This document shows positions 16,946 through 25,143 of a stretch of 64,000 bases of DNA, in pieces. Every line of letters begins with the position of its first letter. The stretch's first letter is position 1. The notes under the pieces were generated by a model. It was not told the origin of the DNA, did no database searches, and saw only the letters and a list, made by a program, of their open reading frames with translations. The translations under genes were made by a program, and so were the position numbers. The DNA is from Gluconacetobacter johannae (GTDB taxonomy: Bacteria > Pseudomonadota > Alphaproteobacteria > Acetobacterales > Acetobacteraceae): contig NZ_JABEQH010000020.1 in assembly GCF_014174305.1 (NCBI RefSeq), forward strand, positions 1-64,000. Direction: 5' to 3'.

Positions 16946-18007
16946 TCACCCCTCCCTGACGATACGTACGAGTTCGCCGACATGTTCCGGCGGCGTCGGG
17001 GGAACGACCCCGTGCCCCAGATTGAAGACATGCGGCCGGCCCTTCATCGCATCGCGGATCGACCGGGCCTCGGCCGCCATCGCATCGCCGCCGGCCAGCA
17101 GCAGCAGCGGGTCGAGATTGCCCTGTAAGGTCAGGTCCGGCGGCACCTGGCCGGCCATCGCCGCCATGTCGGTTCCGGTATCCAGCGCCATGGTTTTCAC
17201 GCCGGTGTCGCGCGCATATTCCGCGGCCATGACCCCGGCCAGGCGCGGGAAGCCGATGACCGGAATGCCGGGGCGACGGGTCTGGATTTCCCGCACGATG
17301 GCCCGCGTCGGCGCGATGACATGGCGGCGGAACTGCGACGGTGGCAGCAGGCCGGCCCAGCTGTCGAACAGCATCACGGCCTCGGCCCCGGCGTCGATCT
17401 GCGCGCACAGCATGTCCGCCGTCGCCCGCGTCAGCATGTCCATCAGCCGGTCGAACAGCATCGGGTTGGCGTAGGCCATGCCCCGCGTCGCCTCGAAATC
17501 CCGCGAACCATGGCCTTCGACCATGTAGCACGCGACGGTGAAGGGCGCGCCGGCGAAGCCCAGCAGCGCCACCTTGCCGCCCTGGGCCGCGCCGATCGGG
17601 TCGGGGCCGTCCAGGGTCGCGCGCAGGCGCGACAGCGTTTCCATCACGGGCGCCGTCGCGTCGGCAACGCGCTGGGGGTCAAGCCGCGCCAGATCGGCCT
17701 CGGACCGGATCGCACCCAGGACCGGCCCGGTGCCCTGCACGAAATCCAGCGACTGGCCCATGGCCCAGGGCAGGATCAGGATGTCGGAAAACAGGATCGC
17801 CCCATCCATGGCAAAGCGCCGGATGGGTTGCAGCGTGATCTCGGTCGCCAGGTCCGGCGTCATGCAGCGGGTTATGAAATCCGCCTTGTCCCGCAAGGCC
17901 CGGAATTCCGGAAGATATCGTCCGGCCTGCCGCATCAGCCACAGGGGGGGCGGCCAGACGGCCTCGCCCTGAAGCACCCGCAGCAGAGGTTTGCCTGTTT
18001 CCGTCAT
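16946..18007 (-). CDS. hemE: Uroporphyrinogen decarboxylase
   Basis: The 353-aa enzyme converts uroporphyrinogen III to coproporphyrinogen III. The signature PLWLMRQAGRYLPEFRALR is present near residues 21-39, and GFAGAPFTVACYMVEG and FNLGHGVVPPTPPEHV are conserved blocks. I start it at ATG 18007 because this aligns with known HemE proteins of about 354 aa; upstream in-frame starts (18031, 18124) add unconserved residues. In many alphaproteobacteria hemE borders the chromosome replication origin, which fits the region just upstream here. Confidence 0.95.
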   Translation of the reverse strand: MTETGKPLLRVLQGEAVWPPPLWLMRQAGRYLPEFRALRDKADFITRCMTPDLATEITLQPIRRFAMDGAILFSDILILPWAMGQSLDFVQGTGPVLGAIRSEADLARLDPQRVADATAPVMETLSRLRATLDGPDPIGAAQGGKVALLGFAGAPFTVACYMVEGHGSRDFEATRGMAYANPMLFDRLMDMLTRATADMLCAQIDAGAEAVMLFDSWAGLLPPSQFRRHVIAPTRAIVREIQTRRPGIPVIGFPRLAGVMAAEYARDTGVKTMALDTGTDMAAMAGQVPPDLTLQGNLDPLLLLAGGDAMAAEARSIRDAMKGRPHVFNLGHGVVPPTPPEHVGELVRIVREG

Positions 18008-18117
18008 CGCCCTGTCGTTCGTTCCTGTCATCGGGGGAATATCCCGTACTTTCGCCGAAGATGACAGGACCGTCGTGAACGTCCGGTACGCCGTCACCAG
18101 CTTTCGGGTCCCACCTC

Positions 18118-18435
18118 TAAACATGAAATAAGAAGAAAGAAATGCTGTTGAGGGTTATAGGGCCTGTGGATGACGGGGTACCCACGTTTCCAAAAACGTA
18201 CCCCGTCTTTCCCACAGGGCGTACAGTTTGCACGACATGAATCTTCAAGGGGTTAGTAGACTTATCCAGAAACTACCGACAAGGCGCTGTGTACAACCCA
18301 CCGTACGGGCCCCGATGGACGTTGTCCACGGTACTCGGTACGGCCAAGAAGCGTCCGGAGTACTATCCCCATGTACCCCAGTACTCGTTCGGGCCGAATA
18401 TGCCCTTTGATTATCGCAGTACGGAGACACGGATC
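18118..18435. other. Probable chromosomal replication origin (oriC) between hemE and maf
   Basis: The intergenic region between divergent hemE and maf is the known origin position in several alphaproteobacteria. An AT-rich purine-skewed stretch (18118-18160) is followed by DnaA-box-like nonamers: TGTGGATGA (18165-18173, complement 8/9 to TTATCCACA), TTATCCAGA (18262-18270, 8/9), and weaker TTGTCCACG (18322-18330) and TGTGTACAA (18289-18297). A hairpin is formed by GACGGGGTAC (18172-18181) and GTACCCCGTC (18198-18207). GTAC occurs 11 times from 18178 to 18455 or so, far above expectation. I see no gene inside; short ORFs here are not supported. Confidence 0.65.
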
Positions 18436-19074
18436 GTGAGCGACTCGTCATTAGTACCGACCCCGGTCCTGTTACAGGCCGAGTCGCCCCGGATAGTACT
18501 GGCCAGCCAGTCCCGGACCCGCAGAATTCTGCTGGAACAGGCGGGATTGTGCGTCGAATCCCGCCCCGCCCGCGTGGACGAGCACGCCATTCGGGAATCG
18601 GCGCTGGCCGACGGCGCATCGCCGGACGAGGCGGCCCTGCTGCTGGCCGAAATGAAGGCCGGGCGCATCGACGACCCCGACGCGGTGGTCATCGGCGCCG
18701 ACCAGATCCTGGCCTGCGACGGCGAATGGTTCGAAAAGCCCGCCGATCGGGATGGTGCGCGGACCCAACTGCTGCGGCTGCGGGGGCGGACGCACGTGCT
18801 GCATACGGCAGTGGTCGTCCGGCGCGGCGGCCAGACGATCTGGCGCCATGTCGCGCGGCCGGAACTGACCATGCGGCCGTTTTCCGAGGCGTTCCTGGAC
18901 CGCTACCTGGCGGCCGAGGGCGAGGCGATCCTGTCATCGGTGGGGGCCTACCTGCTGGAAGGGCGCGGTGTTCACCTGTTCGACCGGGTGGAGGGCGAGC
19001 ACGCGGCCATCCTCGGCCTGCCGCTTCTGAAGCTGCTGGGTTTTCTGCGCCAGCATGGGGTGGTGATGTCGTAA
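18436..19074 (+). CDS. maf: Maf-family nucleoside triphosphate pyrophosphatase
   Basis: The 212-aa protein has the Maf motifs: IVLASQSRTRRILLEQAGL, ESRPARVDE, VVIGADQILACDGEWFEKP, and the C-terminal EGEHAAILGLPLLKLL. Maf proteins hydrolyse non-canonical or methylated NTPs to the monophosphates and are linked to division arrest. The GTG at 18436 has GGAG 9 nt upstream; reading further upstream would enter the origin region. Its place next to hemE across the origin is conserved in alphaproteobacteria. Confidence 0.9.
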   Translation: MSDSSLVPTPVLLQAESPRIVLASQSRTRRILLEQAGLCVESRPARVDEHAIRESALADGASPDEAALLLAEMKAGRIDDPDAVVIGADQILACDGEWFEKPADRDGARTQLLRLRGRTHVLHTAVVVRRGGQTIWRHVARPELTMRPFSEAFLDRYLAAEGEAILSSVGAYLLEGRGVHLFDRVEGEHAAILGLPLLKLLGFLRQHGVVMS

Positions 19075-19082
19075 ATAGGGGG

Positions 19083-19111
19083 TTGCCAAGGGGTCGGACG
19101 GCGGTTATACC
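19083..19111 (+). promoter_or_regulatory. Promoter of tRNA-Ala(GGC)
   Basis: TTGCCA (19083-19088) and TATACC (19106-19111) are separated by exactly 17 bp, 45 bp before the tRNA. Confidence 0.6.
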
Positions 19112-19155
19112 CCGCGCACTCACACGGCGCCGGACGGAATGGCGACGGTGACGGC

Positions 19156-19231
19156 GGGGCCATAGCTCAGTTGGGAGAGCGCCTGAATGGCATTCAGGAG
19201 GTCGTCGGTTCGATTCCGATTGGCTCCACCA
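19156..19231 (+). tRNA. tRNA-Ala (anticodon GGC)
   Basis: A 76-nt cloverleaf with encoded CCA. The acceptor GGGGCCA pairs with TGGCTCC and includes the alanine G3-U70 wobble. The anticodon stem CCTGA/TCAGG closes ATGGCAT, giving GGC. The T arm is GTCGG-TTCGATT-CCGAT. Confidence 0.97.
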
Positions 19232-19263
19232 GTTCCTGCCGATTTTCACGAAAAATCAGTATG

Positions 19264-19307
19264 ACGGGTCGAGGGGTGGAACGCTGCCCCTCTTTCTACC
19301 CGTTTTT
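19264..19307 (+). terminator. Intrinsic terminator after tRNA-Ala(GGC)
   Basis: A two-part stem (ACGGGT with ACCCGT, and inside it GAGGGG with CCCCTC) is followed by a run of five T residues, 33 bp after the tRNA. Confidence 0.7.
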
Positions 19308-19461
19308 GCGATTGGTCTGTCAGCCCCTTGGGGCATATTGACGGATAATCGCCCCATCCCGACCTTCCCGAGTTATCGATAAATAGATTTCCGAGCCGCC
19401 TGCGGTCCTCGTTGAGGGGAGAGCGGCGCCGCCAGACGGCCTGCGTAGCAGGAAGGTAGAC

Positions 19462-19674
19462 ATGGACGCAACGTCACCCGGACGCCGGAGACTGCGGATT
19501 TTTGGTCTCGGAGCGGGATCCGCGGGCGCATTCGCGGTGGGGGCGCTCTCGATCGGCGCCCTTGCCATCTGGGCCGTCGCGATCGGGCGGCTGGCGCTGG
19601 GACGGGTCACCATCCGGGACATGCGGGTGGAGAAGCTGACGGTCGGCGAATTGAAAGTCGAACGGCGCGTTTGA
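19462..19674 (+). CDS. Small membrane protein of unknown function
   Basis: A 70-aa protein: a basic N-terminus (PGRRRLRIFG), a Gly/Ala/Ile-rich hydrophobic stretch with quasi-repeats (GALSIGALAIWAVAIGRLAL), and a C-terminus RVEKLTVGELKVERRV that looks like short beta-type repeats. Small proteins of this layout are common in proteobacteria but have no assigned role. The ATG at 19462 has an AGGAAGG site upstream. It lies alone between tRNA-Ala and the convergent YbbP-like gene. Confidence 0.65.
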   Translation: MDATSPGRRRLRIFGLGAGSAGAFAVGALSIGALAIWAVAIGRLALGRVTIRDMRVEKLTVGELKVERRV

Positions 19675-19676
19675 TG

Positions 19677-19716
19677 AGCCTCAGGCCCTGGTGGGTTCGG
19701 GCAAGGCCCGATCTGT
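19677..19716. repeat. Composite palindromic repeat, copy 4 (short)
   Basis: A short copy: half of the CAGGGCCT module (CCTCAGGCCCTGG), then GGTGGGTTCGGGC and GCCCGA. It sits between convergent genes. Confidence 0.75.
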
Positions 19717-19724
19717 CCAGCATT

Positions 19725-22355
19725 TCACGATCTTGTCCGCCCGGCGGCGCGCAGGGCCCGGCGGCAGAACAGCATCCCCGATCCGATCATCGCAACCAGC
19801 GTGCCCGACAGGGTCAGGGCCAGGTCGGTCCACGCGCCGGTCCAGGGCAGATGCAGGACGCCGCGCGTCACCAGCCAGGCGATGAGCGTGCCCAGCCCTG
19901 CCGCGCACAGGCCGGCGGCCAGCCCCAGCACGATGAATTCCACCAGCCAGATCGACCGGATCTGCCCCGCGTCGGCCCCCAGCGCCCGCAGGGTGGCGGC
20001 CGTGGCGACGCGCTGCCGCCAACCCGCCGCCAATGTCGCCGCCAGCACCAGGCCGCCCGATGCCAGGACGACCGAGGCCGCCGCCGCCAGCGCCACGGCC
20101 AGACGACCCACCAGCGTCCCCAGTTCGGCCAGTACGTCGGCGACCCGGATGCCGGTGACGCCGGGCAGGGTGTCGGTGACGGCCGCCAGCACCGCGGCGT
20201 CCTGGTCCGGCCGGCCGGAGGTCGTCACCGTGGCCACGAAGGTGTGCGGTGCGTGCGACAGCAGGCCCGGCGAGACCACGAACGCGAAATTCAGTTGCAA
20301 CGACCGCCATGCCACCGTGCGGAGGTTCGCCACCCGGAAATCGAGCGACCGGCCGAGGACGTTCAGCCGCACGACCGAACCGATTTTCACGCCCCATCCG
20401 GCGGCCAGGCCGGCATCGAGCGACAGCAGCGGCGGCCCGGCATAATCGGCCGGCCACCATGCCCCGGCGGCAAGCTGCGTGCCGGGCGGCGGTGTCGCCG
20501 ACAGGGTCAGGCCATGGTCGCCGCGCAAGGCCCATTGGGTCTGCGGCGTGGCCGGGACCCGTTCGGCCGGCACCCCGTCGATCGCGACGATGCGGGTACG
20601 CATTGATGGAAGCTGGCGGATTTCGCTGACCGAGGGCTGGGCGCGCGCCACACTGTCGAACCGGTCGAGGTCGTCGGGCTGGATGTCGACGAAATAGAAA
20701 GAGGGCGCATGGCGCGGCAACTGGTCGCGCAACTGCGCCATGATGGCGCCCTCGACCAGCACGATCGTCGCCATGCCCGCGAGCCCCGCGCCCAGTGCCA
20801 CGACCAGGCGGGCCGTCGGCGCGCCCGGCTGGGCGAACAGCGCCAGCCCCAGGCGCAGCACGCCATGTTCCGTCCCCATATGCCGCACCATCCGGCCGAC
20901 GAGGCGGCGCAGCCCCAGCCCGGCCAGCGCCAGCGCGCCCGCCGCCGCCAGCGCCACGCCGAGGAACCCCGCGACGAACAGATGACCAGGCGTCATCGCC
21001 TCGGCCAGCAGGCCCAGCAGGATGGCGCAGGCCGCCAGCGCGCCTCCGGTCTGGATCCGGCCGGCGCGGTCCAGCCCCGGCCTGCGCCCCTGGTCATGAA
21101 ACAGGGCGGCCGGCGGGGTCGCGGCCGCCCGCATCAGGGGCAGGATGGCTGAAAACGCGGCCACCAGCGCGCCGAACAGGCCGGCCAGCAGCACCGGCCG
21201 CACCGCCATCGTCCGGGCCGGCGCCACCGGCAGCAGGCCCGCCAGGGCATGGACCCCCACCGACGGCAGCAGCAGGCCGGCCGCCATGCCGGCGGCGATG
21301 CCGACGCCGCACAGCCCCATGATCTGCAGGCCGAAGGTCAACGAGATCAGCCGGGCCGGCGCCCCCAGGCAGCGCAGGACCGCGATGGTGCATCCCCGCC
21401 CCTCCAGCCACGAGGCGACGCCCGCCGATACGCCCAGCCCCCCCAGCAGCAGGGCCGTCAGCCCGGTCAGGCTCATGAACTGCGCGACCTGGTCGATCGT
21501 GCGCGTCAGGCCGGGGGCGGCGTCGGCCACGCCCCGGATTCGCCAGCCCTGGTCGGGGAATTGCCGGGCGATGGCGCGGGCCAGTTCTGCCGCGCGCGCG
21601 CTTCGCCCCATGTCCGGGCCGTCGAGCGCGATCCGCAGCGACCGGTTGGCCAGCGCGCCGACCTGCAGCAGGCCGGCGGCGTCCAGGGCGCGGCGGTCCA
21701 TCATCACGGTCGGCGCCAGCACCACGCCGCCGGCATTGTCGGGACTGTGCGTCAATGTCCCCGCCAGGCGGAACCGGGCCGCGCCGATCCGCAGCACGTC
21801 CCCCGGTTTCAGGCCCAGCCGGTCGATCACGATCGGCTCGGCCAGCACGCCGGGCGGGTCGGTGTCGGCGAACAGCGGCTGACCCGACGGCCGGGACGGC
21901 GTGCTGGCGACAGCGCCGACCAGCGGATAGGCCGCGTCGACGGCCTCGATTTCGACCAGCATCCGCCCGCTCGCCGTGCCGTTCGCGACGGCGTGCGGAG
22001 CATACAGCATCGAGCGCATACGCAGCACATGCGCGATCCGCCCGCCATGCGCCGTCACGAAGCGGGACAGTGCGTCGGGCAGCGGGTCGCTGCTCTCGAC
22101 CGCCAGATCCCCGCCCAGCAGCGTGCGCTGCTGGTCCGCGATCCCGTCCTGGATCATGGCGCGCAACCCGCCGACGGCCCCGATCGCCGCCACCCCCAGC
22201 GCCAGGCACAGCAGCACGATCCGGAATCCGCCGATGCCGCCCCGCAGGTCGCGCAGGGCCAGCCGCGCGGCCAGCCGCAACGCCGCCAGGCCGGTCGGCC
22301 CGGTGTCGCGGGCGGCGATGTCGGGCGCAAGGTCGGGCATCGGGGCGGGGATCAT
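19725..22355 (-). CDS. ABC transporter permease, FtsX/MacB type (YbbP-like)
   Basis: The 876-aa protein has the YbbP layout: an N-terminal helix in FRIVLLCLALGVAAIGAVGG, a large periplasmic domain, a first FtsX core around residues 250-420, a second periplasmic domain and a C-terminal FtsX core (ATLAAGWRQRVATAATLRALGAD). Together with the ATPase encoded just upstream it forms a mechanotransmission-type ABC complex. In E. coli, YbbAP sits divergent from tesA, exactly as here, and extracts or handles hydrophobic molecules. The ATG at 22355 overlaps the ATPase stop by 4 nt. Confidence 0.9.
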   Translation of the reverse strand: MIPAPMPDLAPDIAARDTGPTGLAALRLAARLALRDLRGGIGGFRIVLLCLALGVAAIGAVGGLRAMIQDGIADQQRTLLGGDLAVESSDPLPDALSRFVTAHGGRIAHVLRMRSMLYAPHAVANGTASGRMLVEIEAVDAAYPLVGAVASTPSRPSGQPLFADTDPPGVLAEPIVIDRLGLKPGDVLRIGAARFRLAGTLTHSPDNAGGVVLAPTVMMDRRALDAAGLLQVGALANRSLRIALDGPDMGRSARAAELARAIARQFPDQGWRIRGVADAAPGLTRTIDQVAQFMSLTGLTALLLGGLGVSAGVASWLEGRGCTIAVLRCLGAPARLISLTFGLQIMGLCGVGIAAGMAAGLLLPSVGVHALAGLLPVAPARTMAVRPVLLAGLFGALVAAFSAILPLMRAAATPPAALFHDQGRRPGLDRAGRIQTGGALAACAILLGLLAEAMTPGHLFVAGFLGVALAAAGALALAGLGLRRLVGRMVRHMGTEHGVLRLGLALFAQPGAPTARLVVALGAGLAGMATIVLVEGAIMAQLRDQLPRHAPSFYFVDIQPDDLDRFDSVARAQPSVSEIRQLPSMRTRIVAIDGVPAERVPATPQTQWALRGDHGLTLSATPPPGTQLAAGAWWPADYAGPPLLSLDAGLAAGWGVKIGSVVRLNVLGRSLDFRVANLRTVAWRSLQLNFAFVVSPGLLSHAPHTFVATVTTSGRPDQDAAVLAAVTDTLPGVTGIRVADVLAELGTLVGRLAVALAAAASVVLASGGLVLAATLAAGWRQRVATAATLRALGADAGQIRSIWLVEFIVLGLAAGLCAAGLGTLIAWLVTRGVLHLPWTGAWTDLALTLSGTLVAMIGSGMLFCRRALRAAGRTRS

Positions 22356-23101
22356 GGATCGTCCCGCCGCAGGGGATGATCGGCCGTCACCCGGCCGTCG
22401 CGGACATGCAGCCGGCGGTCGCATCGGGCGGCCAGCGCCGGATCATGGGTAATCAGCACCAGGGTCGTGCCGTACTGCTGCTGGAGGCTGAACATCAGCG
22501 CCATGACGCTCTCGCCGGTGCGGGTGTCCAGGTTGCCGGTCGGTTCGTCGGCCAGCAGCAGGCGCGGTTGGGTGACGAATGCGCGCGCCAGGGCGACGCG
22601 CTGCTGCTCGCCGCCCGACAGTTCGGTCGGCAGATGTCCCAGACGCCCGTCCAGCCCCACCGCCGCCAGGGCGGCCGTCGCAGTCGCCACCCCGTCGGCG
22701 CGGCCGGCCAGTTCCAGCGGCACCAGCACGTTTTCCAGCGCCGTCATGGTCGGGATCAACTGGAAGGACTGGAAGACGATGCCCGTGGTCCGGCGGCGGA
22801 AGCGGGCCAGGGCGTTTTCGTCCAGGTCGCCCAGCACCGTGCCCGCGATCCGCACCCTGCCCCGCGTCGGACGTTCCAGCCCGGCCAGCAGCATCAGCAG
22901 CGATGTCTTGCCCGACCCCGATGGGCCGACGATCCCCACGGCCTCGCCCTCGCCGACCCGCAGGCTGACGCCGGACAGGATGTCCAGGCCGCCCGGATTG
23001 CCCGTCGGGTTGACCCCTGATGGACGGGCCGGCACTGTCAGCCACAGGTCCTCCGCCTCTATCAGGGCCGGTCGTCCGCTGGGGAATCCTTCGCCGTCCA
23101 T
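22352..23101 (-). CDS. ABC transporter ATP-binding protein (YbbA/LolD-like)
   Basis: The 249-aa ATPase has Walker A (GPSGSGKTS), Q-loop (FQSFQLIP), signature LSGGEQQRVALARA, Walker B (LLLADEPTGNLD) and switch His (LITHD). It belongs to the MacB/LolD/YbbA group and would drive the YbbP-like permease. I choose ATG 23101, which has AAGGAG 6 nt upstream, over 23119. The 58-bp gap to divergent tesA must hold both promoters. Confidence 0.92.
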   Translation of the reverse strand: MDGEGFPSGRPALIEAEDLWLTVPARPSGVNPTGNPGGLDILSGVSLRVGEGEAVGIVGPSGSGKTSLLMLLAGLERPTRGRVRIAGTVLGDLDENALARFRRRTTGIVFQSFQLIPTMTALENVLVPLELAGRADGVATATAALAAVGLDGRLGHLPTELSGGEQQRVALARAFVTQPRLLLADEPTGNLDTRTGESVMALMFSLQQQYGTTLVLITHDPALAARCDRRLHVRDGRVTADHPLRRDDP

Positions 23102-23159
23102 GCGTGCTCCTTCCGACATTCCGGTTTGCCTCGTTTCATACGCTACATGGCGCGGGCGA

Positions 23160-23804
23160 ATGGCCCGAACCCTTTTTGCCGTGCTGTGCCTGTGCGGCGT
23201 GGTCTGCATCGGCCCGTCGGGCCGGGCGGCGGACGGGCCTGCCCGGCCGGTCAGGATCCTCGCGCTGGGGGATTCGCTGACGGCGGGCTATGGCCTGGCG
23301 CATGGCGACGGGTTCGTGGTCCGGCTTCAGGCCGCGCTCGACGCGCGCGGCGACCGTATCACCATTCTGGATGGCGGCGTGTCGGGCGACACCAGCACCG
23401 ACGCCCTGGCGCGGCTGGACTGGGCGCTGGGCGACCGGCCGGACGCGGTCATCGTGGAACTGGGCGGCAATGACGGGTTGCGCGGGCTGGATCCGGCGCT
23501 GATGGAGCGCAACCTGACGGCCATTCTCGATCGCCTGCAGGCGCTGCATCTGCCGGTGCTTCTGTCGGGCATGTATGCCCCGCCCAACATGGGCGCCCCG
23601 TATGGCCAGTCCTTCCGCGCGGTGTTCGACCGCCTGTCACACCGCCCCGGCATCCTGTGGGACCCGTTCTTCCTGGACGGCGTCGCGGCCCATCCCGGTC
23701 TGGTGCAGGCCGACCATATCCATCCCAGCCCGGACGGCGTCCGGCAGATCGTCCGCCGCCTGACCCCGATGGTCGAGCATCTGGCGCAGATGGCGCGGGG
23801 GTAG
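23160..23804 (+). CDS. tesA: Periplasmic SGNH/GDSL esterase (TesA: thioesterase I / lysophospholipase L1)
   Basis: The 214-aa protein has a signal peptide (MARTLFAVLCLCGVVCIG, cleavage near GRAA) and all SGNH blocks: LALGDSLTAGYG (catalytic Ser), GGVSGDTS (Gly), ELGGNDGLRG (Asn) and DHIHPSPDG (Asp and His). TesA hydrolyses acyl thioesters and lysophospholipids in the periplasm. It is divergent from the ybbA/ybbP-like pair, a widely conserved arrangement that suggests a joint role in lipid handling. The ribosome site is weak. Confidence 0.93.
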   Translation: MARTLFAVLCLCGVVCIGPSGRAADGPARPVRILALGDSLTAGYGLAHGDGFVVRLQAALDARGDRITILDGGVSGDTSTDALARLDWALGDRPDAVIVELGGNDGLRGLDPALMERNLTAILDRLQALHLPVLLSGMYAPPNMGAPYGQSFRAVFDRLSHRPGILWDPFFLDGVAAHPGLVQADHIHPSPDGVRQIVRRLTPMVEHLAQMARG

Positions 23805-23819
23805 CCGCAAGGGACTGTA

Positions 23820-24029
23820 TCAGTGATGAAGCATGCCCATGCCGGCCTGCATGCCCGTTTGCATGGCTGTGTGGAGGACGTCGGACCAGATACTCCGGCC
23901 GCCGCCGGCCGAGCGGTTTCCGCGGGGACCGTCGATGAAGGGCTGGCCGTCATCGTCGCGTGCCGGAGGAGGTGAGGCGCATCCGGCCAGCAGCGCCAGG
24001 GCACACAGACAGGGCAGCAGGCCCTTCAT
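23820..24029 (-). CDS. Small lipoprotein of unknown function
   Basis: A 69-aa protein with a lipoprotein signal peptide and lipobox (LALLAGC, Cys near residue 17), followed by a Pro/Asp-rich linker and a short Met/Gln-rich C-terminus (HTAMQTGMQAGMGMLHH). It would be anchored in the envelope. It lies 13 nt after a second small lipoprotein gene on the same strand, so the two are probably co-transcribed. Confidence 0.65.
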   Translation of the reverse strand: MKGLLPCLCALALLAGCASPPPARDDDGQPFIDGPRGNRSAGGGRSIWSDVLHTAMQTGMQAGMGMLHH

Positions 24030-24042
24030 GACGAACCGGGCT

Positions 24043-24396
24043 TCAGCGGGGGTCGCCAATATGGATGCCCGAGGGGGTGATGGTGTCCTGCCTGCCGGAC
24101 CTGCCGCCCTGTCCGGCTGAGGATTGTCCGTCCGGTCCATCGCCCGGGCGCGGTTGGCAGCGGTCTGCCCCGCTGTCCTGATGGACCCGACCGAACCCGC
24201 CGAAGCGGCCGCCCATCATGCCGCCGCCCATGCCTGCGCCCCGCATGCCACCGAACCCGCCATGACCGCCCTCCCCTCTCTGCGATCCCGGCGACGGTCC
24301 ACGCCGACATTGCGACGAATTTTCGTCCGGCGATTGGCAGGCCCCTAGGGTGGCAAGAAGAATCAGGCAGCCGAGTGCCGGCATCGTATGTCTCAT
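24043..24396 (-). CDS. Gly/Met-rich small lipoprotein
   Basis: The 117-aa protein starts at ATG 24396 (AAGGG just upstream) with a lipobox (LLATLGAC, Cys near residue 20). The middle is strongly Gly/Met/Phe/Arg-rich (GGFGGMRGAGMGGGMMGG), a low-complexity style sometimes seen in metal-binding or envelope linker proteins. I recognise no family. It forms a likely two-gene unit with the next lipoprotein. Confidence 0.6.
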   Translation of the reverse strand: MRHTMPALGCLILLATLGACQSPDENSSQCRRGPSPGSQRGEGGHGGFGGMRGAGMGGGMMGGRFGGFGRVHQDSGADRCQPRPGDGPDGQSSAGQGGRSGRQDTITPSGIHIGDPR

Positions 24397-24607
24397 GCCC
24401 TTTTCCCGCCGGGCGCGGAGGGATCGGTTGACAGGGTGGGCATGGGGTATGACGGATCGGTTCGGCATCGGACACTTCCTGTTCAGGGAGGGTCATAATC
24501 GTTGAAAGAGGCGCGATGGACGAGCCTGAGGAATGTCACGAAATGTGATAATGTGTGGTTTGGTCACGAGGGATGCGAAAAATGATGTCCCCTGTCGCCA
24601 TCCGGGG

Positions 24608-24917
24608 TCAGGGGACGCCGGTTCGCCGGAAGAAGCTGAACTGCATCGGTTCGAAATCGCCAAAATCATTGCCGACGTAATAGGTGCAATCCAGGCTTGA
24701 AAACGCCTTGTCACGAGAGCGGAGGGTGCAGGTGCTTTGCGGCGCGGTCCTGGAGCGAACTGCATCGATGCCGAAATCCAGATGCGTGAAACGGGATTTC
24801 AGCGTACAGAGACGAAGCGTCTCGGAAATCATCCGTCGGAAGTGTGGTCGCGCTGGCTGGAACCATGACGGCGTTCAAATAGAGGCAGGCCAATCCAGCA
24901 GAGATACGCCGCAGCAT
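24608..24917 (-). pseudogene. Possible frameshifted exported-protein gene
   Basis: From ATG 24917 the frame encodes a good signal peptide (MLRRISAGLACLYLNAVMVP then ASA-T). After about residue 28 the same frame becomes unconvincing. One nucleotide away, from about 24832, another frame runs to 24608 with cysteine-containing, GC3-rich codons (CTLRSRDKAFSSLDC, then TYYVGNDFGDFEPMQF). A single indel near 24835 would join them into one exported protein of about 100 residues. Either a frameshift mutation or a sequencing error is possible; chance cannot be excluded. Confidence 0.35.
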
Positions 24918-24926
24918 GAGAGTTTC

Positions 24927-24954
24927 ATCGTGACAGGAGTCCCCCTGTCACGAT
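24927..24954. repeat. Perfect 11-bp inverted repeat
   Basis: ATCGTGACAGG (24927-24937) and CCTGTCACGAT (24944-24954) flank a 6-nt loop. It lies directly upstream of the putative exported gene starting at 24917 and could be an operator or a hairpin in its leader. No T-run follows. Confidence 0.55.
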
Positions 24955-25027
24955 AGGGCCGCCGGCTGCGAAGTCATGATTCAAAGAGAAACAATGCGCC
25001 CGAGGCGCTAAGTTATATGGGAAGAGG

Positions 25028-25143
25028 AAGGTCGGGCGCTGCCCGAACCCGGCAAGGGCCTCGGCCCTTGCATCCCAGTCGTTTTATCCATGATCGGGGT
25101 CCAGGGCCTCAGGCCCTGGTGGGTTCGGGCAAAGCCCGACTTT
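25028..25143. repeat. Composite palindromic repeat, copy 5 (overlaps a gene 3' end)
   Basis: The copy carries GTCGGGC/GCCCGAAC, CAAGGGCC/GGCCCTTG, CAGGGCCT/AGGCCCTG and a second GTTCGGGC/GCCCGAC hairpin. The M28 peptidase reading frame runs into it and stops at 25084, inside the repeat. Confidence 0.85.

Noticed and set aside
18228-18410. Short plus-strand ORF inside the origin region
   Set aside because: No ribosome site and no similarity; the region is better explained as oriC.
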